From: Leptoclinus maculatus
Lineage: Eukaryota > Chordata > Actinopteri > Perciformes > Stichaeidae
Direction: 5' to 3'
Assembly: GCA_032191485.1 (NCBI GenBank)
Contig: JAVDOI010000005.1
Location: 2,942,501 to 3,006,500 of the forward strand
Length of the DNA stretch: 64,000 nucleotides
Shown here: in pieces, positions 12,201 through 43,023 of the stretch
How positions within the stretch are numbered: position 1 is the stretch's first letter
How the letters are laid out: the number at the start of each line of letters is the position of its first letter
Notes under the pieces: generated by a model
Told to the model about the DNA's origin: nothing
The model's database searches: none
Seen by the model: only the letters and a program-made list of their open reading frames with translations
Position numbers and translations under genes: made by a program

Positions 12201-15046
12201 TCCCTCATGTTGAATTATGAATGTTAAGATGTCGGCCATATTATCTGCCCAGAGAATTTAGTTGTTGTGTCTGTTTACATTCCTTATGTTGCAAAGAAAA
12301 AAAATGCTCAAAGGAATGGACTGTTTTAGTTTGTCATGTTTTTAATGTGTTACAAATGGGCTACAACTGCATTTCGTTGTGCATCCCTGTGTTGCATAAA
12401 TTATCCTTGAATCCTTGACTATAAAAACAATTAAATATTAACGCTGCAAGCAGCGATGTACGGGCCCTCGCACCTTCCCGCGTCTCGGGGGAACTGCCGG
12501 CAGACGCGGCCGCGAATGTCTTCGACCATCAGACAACGCGTCCCAGAGTTCTACGTATTTGTCCCGCGTGAACTGTGTGACACTGGAAATTATGTAGTGC
12601 AAATATTCTACTAGTTCATGTATCCACTATGTGGCGCTAGAGAACACACGCAAACATGCATTATGTTGCTCTACATCAAGTGCTCTAATAGGGTCGATAT
12701 CAACTGTAGACAACATCATGTAAATCGGATATTGTTTGTCAAATAATGCTGATTTCCTTTCGCCAGTCGGTGGCATTTTGACTTAGAGTGTAAATTGGCT
12801 TGTAGACATCCTCAGGCCATGGCTGTTAAAGAGCATGGCAAGTTTGGGACAGATTTGAGCAAGTCCAGTGGAGATACATCAGCTTGCTGTTTCATGGGGA
12901 GTCACGTAAGATGACCGCCACACCACGGCTACACCAATCAATCAAACGTAAAGCTTTTGATAACTTTTAATCAAAAAGGTCTTTAGATTGTACTGACCAA
13001 CTTTGAAGTGGATCTGAAAAACTCCCTAGGAGGAGTTCATTAAAGTATAGCGCCTAGAAATGGTCAAAAATGAATGAAAATGCACACAAAGATCAAAATT
13101 GCAGACTTCCAGGACAGTTTAGAGCAGAGGTCTTCAACAGGGGGTCCGCGGAGGTACTGCAGGGGGTCCGCGAAATGTTTGGTTGATTAGACAATTAAAA
13201 AATATATATATATATATATATTTTTTTTTTTTCCCAAACATGAATCTGTCCATTATTTTAATAGTTCAGTATTGTATGCAACATAAAAGGTATGTTCATG
13301 CATGGCAGTGGCACTAATAGGCCATCACTCATTTTCGTTTCCACATTTATGTTTAAAATGAAAACATCAATTTGAACAGCTTGTATGCATGATTATCATG
13401 CAATTAACAGACAATGTTGATATCATTGGTATCAGCTGACAAGGTATGTTAATAATGGCAGTGGTACAGCCACCCTACTCACTGTACCTTGCACATGTTT
13501 AAAATAAAAACATGAATATATGAACCTGTGTATTATTTGAAAAGCTTAGTATTGAATGCACAATAACACGGTATGTTTATACATGGCACTAGGCCCAGTT
13601 TAATATAAAACACAATTTTATACAATATATAGTCGGGGGTCCCTGCTCCATCTCTCTATCAGTTTTGGGGTCCTTGGCCTGAAAAACGTTGAAGACCCCT
13701 GGTTTAGAGCATAGTCTCAATATACTTTTTTTTTAAGTCTCTATGTGATACATGTGCCTACGAAATGTCATACATCTAGGTGAAATGTACCGCTGGGGCT
13801 GCTCTTTAGAATATTTGTAGGAGATGCTGTCAAGGCAATTTTTGATGGCAAAGGCAAAAACCCATATTTTTAAGGCCCGAGCACTGACAAAGTCTAAAAA
13901 TACTTTGATATATGGTGAAACAAAACATGATACAGATTTTTGTCTTACAGCCCAGCACTATGTGTGATTACATCCGGTTTTCAAAATAAGGTGTTCACAA
14001 AAGGTATAAAAAATGTCTGAGATGATATTCTCCAGCGAACCAAAAATTAAAGATTTAAGATATTTGCCTTACAATTTAGTGGCATTTTAATAATGATGTA
14101 TAAGGGACGCAGGTTACACGTGTTATACGTCTTGTAAATATAATGCAACTGATCTTATTTTTACATTTCAAAAACCGGACGTAGTCACACGTACGTCCGC
14201 TAGCTTTGTCCTGTCCGTAACCAGCTGTCAGCTCCACACACTGTATAGAGACTTTTTATACATAGTCGTTTTATATCGTGCTTTTTGTATACAGACTTCT
14301 TCATCTATTGTCAGCTCGGTCCTGGCCGTGAGTGTCGGTATATGGGTGCACTCAAACGTTAGCATCAGCTGATATGACTGGAGATGGGAGTGAAGGCTCG
14401 ACAGCAGTCATCTGGCATTGTACCCTGCTCTCTGACAAACTAATAAGTGCAAATAATCTCTCGTTTTCTGCTGATAGCGAAAATATTAACGTGTGCTCTC
14501 AAGATAACGGCATTCATAAAATAATTGCTAGCACGTCCGTTCTCGGCTTCCGTACATTTTGAGCAATAGCTGACATACTAACGTTAATCGTATACTTCTG
14601 AAACCCCATGTGTTGTTTTATGTGTTAACGCCGAAGGAAAGCAACCTTTAATTCAAATGATAGCGTCATGTTACAGATGGTGTACGGCAAATTGAAAGAC
14701 TGGTCCTATGAATGTAAAAAAGTCTTTGGTCACCTTCAAACACTTGACAATACATAACGTTATACCCAAGGCAGTTTATTGGACCCGTTTATTAGAGTTT
14801 GCTTTGACGGAAAAGTTGCAGTGGGTTTTTAGTCTGAGACTAACGCTGATTGGTCATAGCTAGCAGGTCCAACAGCCTGTTCTACACCATACAAGCAACT
14901 TTCAAACCCGCCAGTCTGTGTCAGCTCTCCCTTACCTGCCGTGAGAGGACTAGAGACTGTCGTTGTTTCTCCTCGTCACTCAACGCTGCAACCCTTCGCT
15001 TTATTTCTTTCCTCAGAGCTTGCTTTGCTGCACGCAAGGCGGCCAT
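3040..15046 (-). CDS. mthfs: 5-formyltetrahydrofolate cyclo-ligase (methenyltetrahydrofolate synthetase), 3-exon gene
   Basis: MTHFS converts 5-formyl-THF to 5,10-methenyl-THF using ATP and so returns stored folinic acid to the active one-carbon pool in the cytosol. The coding sequence joins 15046-14936, 9686-9422 and 3266-3040 (603 nt, 200 aa; the human protein is about 203 aa). The N-terminus [19 protein letters not shown] fits the basic start of the family; the middle exon carries KRIAVFLSM and CFIPRY; the last exon carries the glycine-rich [13 protein letters not shown] motif near residues 144-156, the conserved substrate/ATP-binding region, and ends DEILYEDEE. All introns have GT/AG borders and the frame is intact. 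Intron 2 (6.2 kb) holds a 42-bp minisatellite, intron 1 (5.2 kb) two DNA transposon relics. Divergent from fah. The start was chosen by homology. Confidence 0.95.
3267..6976 (-). other. mthfs intron 2, non-array part
   Basis: AT-rich intron with no coding exon that I can support. It includes a repeat end at about 3772-3850 and several short ORFs without family likeness (for example 4774-5019). The interval 5100-6900 looks like ordinary AT-rich intron. Confidence 0.5.
3772..3850 (+). repeat. Dispersed repeat end, partner of 12355-12422
   Basis: 'attcaaggattcaaggatc' followed by 'acacagggatgcac' and a GAAAT/CAGTTG block recurs in inverse orientation at 12355-12422. The ATTCAAGGATTCAAGGA opening is familiar from teleost interspersed repeats; the family is not identified. 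Confidence 0.5.
6977..9082. repeat. 42-bp minisatellite array, about 50 units, in mthfs intron 2
   Basis: The tandem unit is about 42 bp, with a core like GTGAAACGGTGGAGGTTAAG followed by a TTGTAACTTRTGGTYAACAT part. Units differ at a few fixed sites (GTTAACATT/GTCAACATT/GTCAATGTT, GTAGAGG/GTGGAGG/GTGGTGG, AAGGTTG/AAGATTG/AATGTTG). Because 42 is a multiple of 3, the minus strand stays open for 722 codons (14-residue unit around [12 protein letters not shown]). Two half-length units at about 7524 and 8343 are 819 bp apart with matching variant order between, which shows a higher-order duplication of 19 units plus a half unit. The plus strand is G/T-rich. I regard the ORF as a by-product of the repeat length. 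Confidence 0.92.
9422..9686 (-). CDS. mthfs: mthfs exon 2
   Basis: The acceptor is a T-rich tract plus GTAG, then CTGTTCAGACACCCC; the donor is CAG|GTAAGC. The 265 nt encode 88 residues plus one base, including [32 protein letters not shown] and TSWNIAQP, clearly homologous to the human exon. The exon ends in phase 1. Confidence 0.95.
10092..10280 (+). repeat. Fragment of a common percomorph MITE
   Basis: It opens 'aaaggaacagtgtgtatg' then 'tggcatctagtggtgtgttg' and 'gcaaccttctccatacccc', a text I recognise from many percomorph genomes (AAAGGAACAGTGTGTAGG type). Only the left part remains and the end decays into unique sequence. Confidence 0.5.
10615..10790. repeat. Palindrome-rich repeat with GATAACGAG arms
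   Basis: A cluster of ATCTCG/CGAGAT words. A perfect 10-bp inverted repeat, AGATAACGAG at 10727-10736 and CTCGTTATCT at 10745-10754, has an 8-nt loop; further imperfect copies of the word lie on either side. It resembles a self-complementary interspersed repeat seen in fish. Confidence 0.4.
10966..11788 (-). mobile_element. 823-bp TIR DNA element, copy 2 (hAT-like, non-autonomous)
   Basis: Its termini are imperfect inverted repeats: CAGGGTTGTAAACTAACGC at the left and, read inward from the right, CAGGGTATGAAACTAACTC. A perfect 5-bp target duplication CTAGA flanks it (10961-10965 and 11789-11793). It is the reverse complement of 1378-2192 over nearly its whole length. There is no transposase ORF. 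It lies inside mthfs intron 1. The TIR sequence suggests hAT; the short duplication leaves the superfamily open. Confidence 0.75.
12355..12422 (-). repeat. Dispersed repeat end, partner of 3772-3850
   Basis: 'ctacaactgcatttcgttg', 'tgcatccctgtgttg' and 'tccttgaatccttga' form the reverse complement of the 3772-3850 repeat end, with a few differences. Confidence 0.5.
12440..14140 (+). repeat. Old dispersed teleost repeat, interrupted by a hAT MITE
   Basis: It begins 'cgctgcaagcagcgatgta' then 'cgggccctcgcaccttccc', a familiar start of a long non-coding fish repeat. Text typical of it continues to about 13124 and resumes at 13702, so the hAT element at 13125-13701 inserted into it later. No ORF is kept. 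Family name unknown to me; the right boundary is approximate. Confidence 0.45.
13125..13701 (+). mobile_element. 577-bp non-autonomous hAT transposon (MITE)
   Basis: The terminal inverted repeats are CAGAGGTCTTCAAC at the left and, read inward from the right, CAGGGGTCTTCAACG. The flanks carry a perfect 8-bp target site duplication, GTTTAGAG (13117-13124 and 13702-13709), the hAT hallmark. The 'gggggtccgcgg' words next to the TIR fit Charlie-like hAT elements. There is no transposase ORF and the interior is AT-rich. Confidence 0.85.
14936..15046 (-). CDS. mthfs: mthfs exon 1
   Basis: Coding part of exon 1, 37 codons from ATG (15046-15044) to CAG, followed by the donor GTAAGG. It encodes [13 protein letters not shown] through SLVLSRQ, matching the human N-terminal pattern of alternating basic and hydrophobic residues. 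The exon ends in phase 0. Confidence 0.93.
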
Positions 15047-15330
15047 TCTGCCTGAGAACTTCAAATCAAGCGGACGTTCAGTAAAAATGATGTTTGACAA
15101 ATAACTCTGTGAAGTGCGTTCCGTATGCGTGTCGGTTGTTATTACTGTGGAAGAGACGACTTCGACCGTGTTTTTTGCTTCCAGTCGTTAAACATTAACA
15201 AGTATATCAACACATGAGAGGCGGCGATAACAGTATGAGAACAGCTAACGACTGCCAGCAAGGACTCAGACATGACAGTTAACAGTCCGGTCGAGACTCC
15301 ACACCGTAGTATCACTGCGCCGCATGTCTC

Positions 15331-15354
15331 TGACGTCAGCTGCATACCGGAAGT
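15331..15354 (-). promoter_or_regulatory. Predicted mthfs promoter motifs: CRE and ETS site
   Basis: A full palindromic CRE, TGACGTCA, at 15331-15338 is followed by an ETS-type CCGGAAGT at 15347-15354. They lie about 290-310 bases upstream of the mthfs ATG. This pairing is typical of TATA-less housekeeping promoters. Binding is inferred from motifs only. Confidence 0.5.
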
Positions 15355-16106
15355 TTAGGGAGGCCAACAGCCCAATCTGTAGTTCTTTAACCAAATAATC
15401 ATAAGCAGCTCTAGAGATACATGTGTGGCTAATCAGAGATCTGAGCTCGAAATCATATCATGAATATTTATTTAAACCTCATTAAAAGTAACTTTAAATA
15501 TATATACAATATATCGTATATCACAGTGTTTGAAGCCTAAACGTGTCCATGAACAGTAATCAGTATCCCAATTTAGGCTCTCCTTATGTTACCACACATA
15601 CACAAAACTTTCCCTAAGCATAAAAATAAAACAAAATTTGATTGTCAAAATCGAATGTCAAGGGCTGTCGAAGACAGCATCCAACAGGATCTGTGTGTAA
15701 ACAGATGTGTGAAAAACAGACACACTGACTTGGGTAGTGAGTTTTCACCCTCATATGTGTTTGGCCTTTGGTTAGAGATTTGTTTTCAATCATATTAAAA
15801 ACTATTCATTCTTTTTGCCATACACCTTTTTGATTGAGGGCTCTTGATATGTTGTTTTCAATTAGTTTAGGTTGATTGAGTTACATCAACTACATTCACT
15901 CCATTTATTTTCCATAAGCCTGTTCATGCTGGAATGTTTCAAATTGTGTTTTTTCTAAACTGCTTTTACACTAAACATATTAGAATCAGGGCTTTTCTCT
16001 CAAGTTTTTTTTATCAGTAACTTGATTTTGCTTAGTCATTTACCAGGCTGGTTTGCATTAACTTCCAAATGGGCAGTATGAGGGTGGATACTATAGGCAG
16101 CATGTG

Positions 16107-16130
16107 ATTGGCTCTGCAGTGGGAGGCGGG
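16107..16130 (+). promoter_or_regulatory. Predicted fah proximal promoter: inverted CCAAT and GC box
   Basis: ATTGG (inverted CCAAT) at 16107-16111 and GGGAGGCGGG at 16121-16130 lie about 100-120 bases before the fah ATG. No TATA box is evident. The frame upstream of the ATG stays open to about 16104 but contains no ATG in that frame, so translation should begin at 16227. Confidence 0.45.
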
Positions 16131-16226
16131 CCTGTCTACAGTCAAACATCTGGAAGTGCTTGCTGCTGCTGCTCATTCACTCAGTTACTCAGTAAGGTTG
16201 AGAGGAATACCACTGGCAAAGTGAAG

Positions 16227-34496
<18,270 letters not shown>

Positions 34497-35639
34497 AACA
34501 CACTTATTGTTGTTTAAGTGAGCATCCTTCTGTGGAGCATAAATACTGGAAGACACAAACTTACACACCCAAAGTATCTCACCCTGTTTTGATATTCCAC
34601 GAATGAAGACAACTATAAGCAAAAACTCTGCTTACAAACTCATCCTCTCTCTCTCAAAAACAGACACACACATCTATCTCTTAAAATGATGTGTTTCCAG
34701 CTTTAATTGATAATTGATGAGCTTTTCTCAGATTCAGTTGATGCAGTCTCAGAGGTCTGTAGAGTTGTACAGGGAACCTTTTTTAGAAATCCTCCATCAT
34801 CTAGCAGAGGGATGCTCCCACATTACGTGACAGTGTTACTGCTATACCAGGATCAGTGTTATTGATGTCTTATATGTGTTGGCTTTGTAATGAAATCATC
34901 CATTTTTAATCTCAATGTGTCTGTGTCTTTTGTTTTCCTCTCAGATGTCTGTGGTCAAATGATATCAAAACTTGGATTTCAATCTCAATCTAAAGACTCA
35001 GATCATTATGTTTGGACGACCTGACCTATCAGAGGCCCTTTATCTTCTAACAATCAAACTTTTATTAAGAATGTTGGAGTGATTAGTTCAGTTGTCAAAA
35101 CTTTTAGCCAAGGCGGGCTCCACGTTATTTAGCCAAACTCTTGCATCTCCATACTCCAGTCAGAGAACTGAGGTCGACCAATCAGACGCTCTTGGATGTC
35201 CCCAGAACTAGACACAAACAGTGGTGATTGAGCCTTTGCGGTGGCCGTCTTTGGAACAGCTTTGTCATATTAAAACTGCACAGACTACAGATGAAGACCC
35301 ACCTCCTGTCGTTGGTGTTTAATTGATTTGAGCCTAAGAGTAAGACTGTCCTGCAGAAGCCTCCCATTCAAGCTAGCTAAACTAACTTATCCATCAGTAT
35401 TAATTGTCACAGCATTATTTAGCAATTTACCACACTAACTGAATATTCACGTATCTTATGTGCATCAAATCTCAGTGTGAAAGTAGAGCTTGATTCGCTA
35501 CACAACAGTTTTTCTGCCTTTTCATGTTTCTCTCCATATGTGACAGTGTGTTTCTTTCCCCCAAGAGAGTGCATGTGTGGCCTTGGTGATGATGCGATGC
35601 CGGTCTGATATGTGGGAGGATAAAAACATCATTATAGCA
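34497..35639 (+). other. fah 3' UTR and downstream flank
   Basis: No coding signal. No AATAAA is visible close to the stop; an ATTAAA variant at 35269-35274 is a weak candidate poly(A) signal. Otherwise nothing recognisable. Confidence 0.4.
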
Positions 35640-36880
35640 GGGTTGGACTCCTCTGGACCACTGCTACACACAGTACAAGGACGGGTACAAAGCCCCGTTT
35701 CTCCTTCCTTTTGGCAAATCTGGCCAAGCCACCATCTTCCTTTTGCCTAAATACAAACAACAGCTGAAACAGAAAGCTCCAGTTCAGAGATCGAGCACTG
35801 AAAGAGGCTAAGCGGCGTCAAGAAACTGGAATCACAATTGCAACCGACTGATTCCAGAACTTGTGGCAGGCATGACTGATTACAAAACAATCCCATCCAG
35901 GACAGAGAGGGCAGACGCTTCTCTGGCCGAAGAGCTCAATGGCAGGCAGCCGACAAACTGTCGCATGATGGGGGGAGCCCCGACCAAGGAGGAGCATGCA
36001 GTTGCTGTCTCAATGTAGGATTATGTGAGCCGTAGTGTCCCGGCGCGAGGTTCTGCCAGCCAAAAATCACATCATCACGTATTTTGCGTGACGTTGTCGC
36101 AGCGCTTGTTTGTGCACCTCCACATTTTTGTAACTAGACGCTGCAAAGGGCTTTTTAGGCATAACTACCACGAATACTAATTAAAGCTCATTTAAATTAG
36201 GAAGTTAAATAATTAATTACTGTTATTATGTCTCAAGATTTTAGAGAGATGACCGATTAAACACTAGAAATCTATTTGAGTAAATATTTTGCCAGCTGAA
36301 TCTAATTGTTTACAGGATATTATATTATCATTATAATGCAATTGTTGTTCCAAATTGTTGTCTCCTTCCTTTATGGTATAAAGGTTATAAAGTTTGTCCA
36401 TGAATTTAGAATATGAGATATCAGTTTATAGTTAATTACTCCTCCTCTGCATTCATAAACGCCTTTGTGTGTCTCCAAGGTGTCTCGTGTATAAACAAGG
36501 CTTCAGAGCACAACGTGAGAAGGGCTTCTGGAGCGTCAAAACCAGCAAGGCAGCAGGACTGGACGGCACGCTGGTACAGGTGTTCACAGTAATCTTCAAC
36601 TGCTCCATCACCCAGCCTGTTATTACCACGTGCTTCAAACTGTCAACAGTGGTCCCTGTCCTGAAGAAACCTCACCCCAGCTGGTAGCGCTGCCAGTAGC
36701 TATGACCTCAAGTGATGAAGTGCTTTTAGAGACTTCAATGGTCTGAAAGTCTTTGGACTTTCAGACCATTGCAGTCTCATACCGCTCCAACAGATCCACA
36801 GACGAGGCAATAAATCACCTTATCCACACTGCCCCGGCCCACCTCGGCATCAGGAGGGGGAATTATGTAGAAAATGCTGA
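35640..36880 (+). mobile_element. L2-like LINE relic, copy A
   Basis: Plus-strand fragments of an L2/CR1-type ORF2. Upstream part: DHCYTQYKDGYKAP, PFGKSGQATIFLLPKYKQQL; then after a degraded gap KTSKAAGLDGT, VFTVIFNCSITQPVITTCFK and LSTVVPVLKKP; then SNRSTDEAINHLIHTAPAHL. These are in the order expected from the end of the endonuclease domain into the reverse transcriptase. Stops and frameshifts make it dead. A perfect 16-bp hairpin sits in it at 36736-36771. Confidence 0.75.
36736..36771. repeat. Perfect 16-bp inverted repeat (hairpin), copy A
   Basis: Arms CAATGGTCTGAAAGTC (36736-36751) and GACTTTCAGACCATTG (36756-36771) with a 4-nt loop TTTG. The copy B counterpart has one arm mismatch (CAATGATC). 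It lies between two L2 reverse transcriptase fragments. Confidence 0.85.
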
Positions 36881-36894
36881 CCCAGTGAGTGTGA

Positions 36895-37962
36895 GTCCTA
36901 GATCTCCGGACTGTCTACTTGGCGCTGAAGAACTTCTTGCCTTTTCTCAAGGACAAGCATGTGCTCATTCGGACGGACAATACCTCGGCTGTTTAACATC
37001 AACCATGAAGGAGGGACAAGGTCACAGAAGTCCCCAAGGGAAGCTCTGAGGCTGTGGAAATGGACTCATCCACAATTGGCCTCCCTGAGGGCGATGCATC
37101 TCCCAGCCAGAGCAAACTCTGTAGCAGATTACCTCTCATGCTGGAGATTGCTGCCTGGGGAATGGAGATTGTCCCCCCAGATGGTGCAGTTGATTTGGGA
37201 TCAATACAGACCCAGGTGGACCTACTTAGAGGGCACAAGGGTCTGTCACAGGGTCATATGGGCCCCCAGGTGGCCATCGAGGATATGGCTCACCCACACT
37301 ACTCATCCTGTTGTATGAGGATCCATGACACTTTCTAAAGAGGATGGACCTCGTGTCCAGCTTGACAGGAAGGTTTGGCATCTATCCCCAAGTTTCTGTG
37401 TATGGCCATTGAGGGGGAGCAGTCACTTCTAATTGACCTTGCAGAGTGCAAGGTCTCCTTCCACAAGAATAGTGTATAGAAACTTTTGGGCTGCCTTTTC
37501 TTTATGGTGCAGGGACAGGGGGTCAGATCCAGTCTCATGCCCTTTGTGGAACATAGTGTGGTACTTGCAGTATCTTTTTGAAGCTGGCCGGACTGCTTTA
37601 ATCTTAAAGGTTCATGTGGCAGCTATATCTGTACACCTTGGCCACGTGACATCATTTCTGCGCGTTGCCAGGAGACTGCAGAATGGGACCTGTCACTGGT
37701 CTTGCAAGCCTTGAGGAGGTCATCCTTTAGGCCTATGGCAGAGGTGTCCATGAGAAATATGTCAATGAAAACTGCTTTTCTTTTGGCAGTTATAACTGCC
37801 AAGCGTGTGAGTGAAATCTATGTGATTTGTATTTGTCCTGTGTGTCTTCAGTGGAAGGCTGATGGTTCTTGGGTGACATTGCGCCCACATTCTGGGCTGC
37901 AATGGGAGGGATGCCACAATCTGAGATCTACACATACCTGCACGTCATGCCGGTCACTCTGA
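36895..37962 (+). mobile_element. DIRS1-like retroelement relic (RNase H and tyrosine recombinase), copy A
   Basis: Plus strand. Residues KHVLIRTDNTSAV, INHEGGTRSQ, ASLRAMHLPARANSVADYLS and PGEWRLSPQMVQLIWD match the RNase H region of fish DIRS1-like elements. Downstream, SARSPSTRIVYRNFWAAF, WYLQYLFEAGRTALILKVHV and TAFLLAVITAKRVSEIYV match their tyrosine recombinase, including the first catalytic Arg (AKRVSE), after which the frame breaks down and the HxxR and Tyr boxes are missing. Several frameshifts and stops. Inserted beside or into the L2 relic. Confidence 0.72.
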
Positions 37963-40638
<2,676 letters not shown>

Positions 40639-40681
40639 CCAGATGAAGCTGTCTCTGAGCCTTGTGGTGCAGGACCGGATG
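40639..40681 (+). repeat. First units of the 36-bp minisatellite, cut by the gap
   Basis: The sequence is the same as the start of the array at 60451 and stops at the N run after just over one unit. The assembly evidently broke in this array. Confidence 0.85.
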
Positions 40682-40881
40682 NNNNNNNNNNNNNNNNNNN
40701 NNNNNNNNNNNNNNNNNNNNNNNNNNNNNNNNNNNNNNNNNNNNNNNNNNNNNNNNNNNNNNNNNNNNNNNNNNNNNNNNNNNNNNNNNNNNNNNNNNNN
40801 NNNNNNNNNNNNNNNNNNNNNNNNNNNNNNNNNNNNNNNNNNNNNNNNNNNNNNNNNNNNNNNNNNNNNNNNNNNNNNNNN
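40682..40881. other. Assembly gap (200 N)
   Basis: Exactly 200 N between the truncated minisatellite and the abrupt start of copy B. The round length suggests a gap of unknown size. X-containing reading frames across it are meaningless. Confidence 0.98.
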
Positions 40882-43023
40882 GGTGTGTCCCAATCCCATG
40901 CTAACTGTATACAGTATGAACAAGGGCCATTAGCAGGACAACGGACCACCCTTGGGTAGGGACGTGTAAGCCTCTTAGCGGCTGCTAACAGCTAACGAGC
41001 CTACCGGCATTAGAAGACCGCGCCTCTGTTGTAGTCAGCAACTCGTTCACTTTGTAAGCTATAGTTATTTGTGGCGATTGTGAATTATCTACCCAGGCGT
41101 GCAAATCAATAGAGAACAATTCGGAATGTGTAGCGGAAACAAGAGTCCAAACTGAAGCACTTGTAGATCACTTGCAGCCCCCACCTGCCAGTTAAGAGTA
41201 GTGGAGGGAGTCAGCAGTCAATGATGGTATAAAATGTCAAAAAATATGCACCTTTCACACTAAAAGTGTGAATCTCCACAAAAGCACTTCAGCATATACA
41301 GTCATAAGGCATGATGGGTCCAGCCGTATGCAAATATTAGTATGGACAGGACAGACACAAAGATGGGGCACACACATACTCACGCATGCACAAAACTGAG
41401 TACAATAATCCCCTGGTGGAAACAAAACTATCACAGCGACTTCATGCAGAGGCTCTGGGTTCGGGGCCCTGGGCCCCTGGGCTTGAGCTGCTCTCTCCTG
41501 TAAGCTATGTGGTCAATTCAAATTAGCATTTCAAAAGCCCCGCCTCACCTGGGGGCTTTGACTCCACATTAAATGGAGAAGTTATTAGTGTCACTCCTAC
41601 CTCCTGTTGTGCTACACTGACTGCCTCTTGTTGCACGGTGACGAGGTCGGAGCCTAGACACTAAACATCAATTTGTGCATATTTGCTCAACTTTGTCCCT
41701 CTGTGAGCAGCTCCTACACTTCCTTTGTGCATTAGCGTCTTAACAACTTTATATATTATAGTTATTTTAATATATTTTTATATTTTTTTGAAGTGAAAAG
41801 TTTGAAGGCATATTTATCCTAACCTTGATAGCATGCTAGAGTGCATGCATATGTTCAACGACGTCTTCTAACAACACATTTCACAAATGGCTACACACCT
41901 GGCAGGACAACCTCCTAACTTATCTGTCACGATGCATTCTTGTGTCCTGTTTTTGTCTCTATAATGCTCCGTTCGCATATTCCATAAGACTGGATGTCAA
42001 CAGCAGGCAGAGTTAACTGCTCTCCCATTGGTGCGTGGCGTTTCTACCCACCAGTAAAGACATATAGTTCCTTGCGTTGAACACTAGGGAGTGCACTCTG
42101 TATACGGAATTAAGGACAAAACCATACTGTGTGAAAATGAGGTGTTCATCATAAAATATATAACCTATATATAATCCTGGAACACATGAAACCTTCAGCA
42201 GACAGGCCTTGCAGCGACCCACACATTAAATATTGTCCATTATATGGGCCTGTGCTATGACTTGACCTCAGCCATTAAAACCCCATGAATGCATGTTTAA
42301 AGAAAGATAAAGAGGTTTAGCAGTGATGTCTACTAGACGATGCTTTTACAATGATTCCAGAGGGACGATCAGGACTGAGTTTCATAGTTTCACAGGCTAA
42401 CCATGTCATCCCAAACCATTTCATTGATAACATTGTTGAACTACTCTTGGTTCAAATGCCATCCACCACAGCAGTCGAAGATATAATAATGGGATATTAT
42501 TTTGGTGTGTTCACAGGATGTGATGATGTCTGTTTTTGCTGACATTCATTAGGTGTATGTTTGTGTATGTCAAGGCATGCAGCTGATAGAAATATTGGCA
42601 AGAGAATGTCCACATCTGCTACTTTATACTTCTATTCACCATATATCAAGTCATTTCAGTCTGAGTACAGGAAGAATGGTTCAGCCTTTTTTGTAAGTCT
42701 GTTTGTTTCCAGTATTTTCTAAAGCAAGTTTCAGTTTCATCATTCTAGTGAAGCAACATTACTTTTCTAACTGTATCTCATTATTATGTATGTTGGTAAT
42801 GACCTATTCCACTTGTTATTACAGGAACCAGTTAGACCTTCTAGCTCCGTAACTAAGAGTCACAAAGCTCACTGACTCAGATGGGTTTATCTCTTAAGTT
42901 CTGTTTTTATCTTTTATAGGATGGACAGGGTTCTTTATGGGAGTTAGCAGATCAACAGTACCTGCCACATACATCATCTCAAAGCTGTCTAGTCATAAAT
43001 CTGTAATAAGCAGTGTTTCGATG

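Larger units (their letters stand above)
9687..14935 (-). other. mthfs intron 1
   Basis: A 5.2-kb intron made largely of repeats: a MITE fragment at 10092-10280, a palindromic repeat near 10615-10790, the second 0.8-kb TIR element at 10966-11788, a long old repeat at 12440-14140 and a hAT MITE nested in it. No extra exon is visible. Confidence 0.6.
15047..16226. other. Divergent mthfs/fah intergenic region
   Basis: About 1.2 kb separates the two start codons. The mthfs side (15300-15360) carries CRE and ETS motifs, the fah side (16105-16130) an inverted CCAAT box and a GC box. The middle (15380-16080) is AT-rich without recognisable elements. Confidence 0.55.

Noticed and set aside
16104..16226. 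N-terminal extension of FAH
   Set aside because: The upstream frame is open but has no ATG; the family start MSF and a good Kozak context (A at -3) are at 16227.
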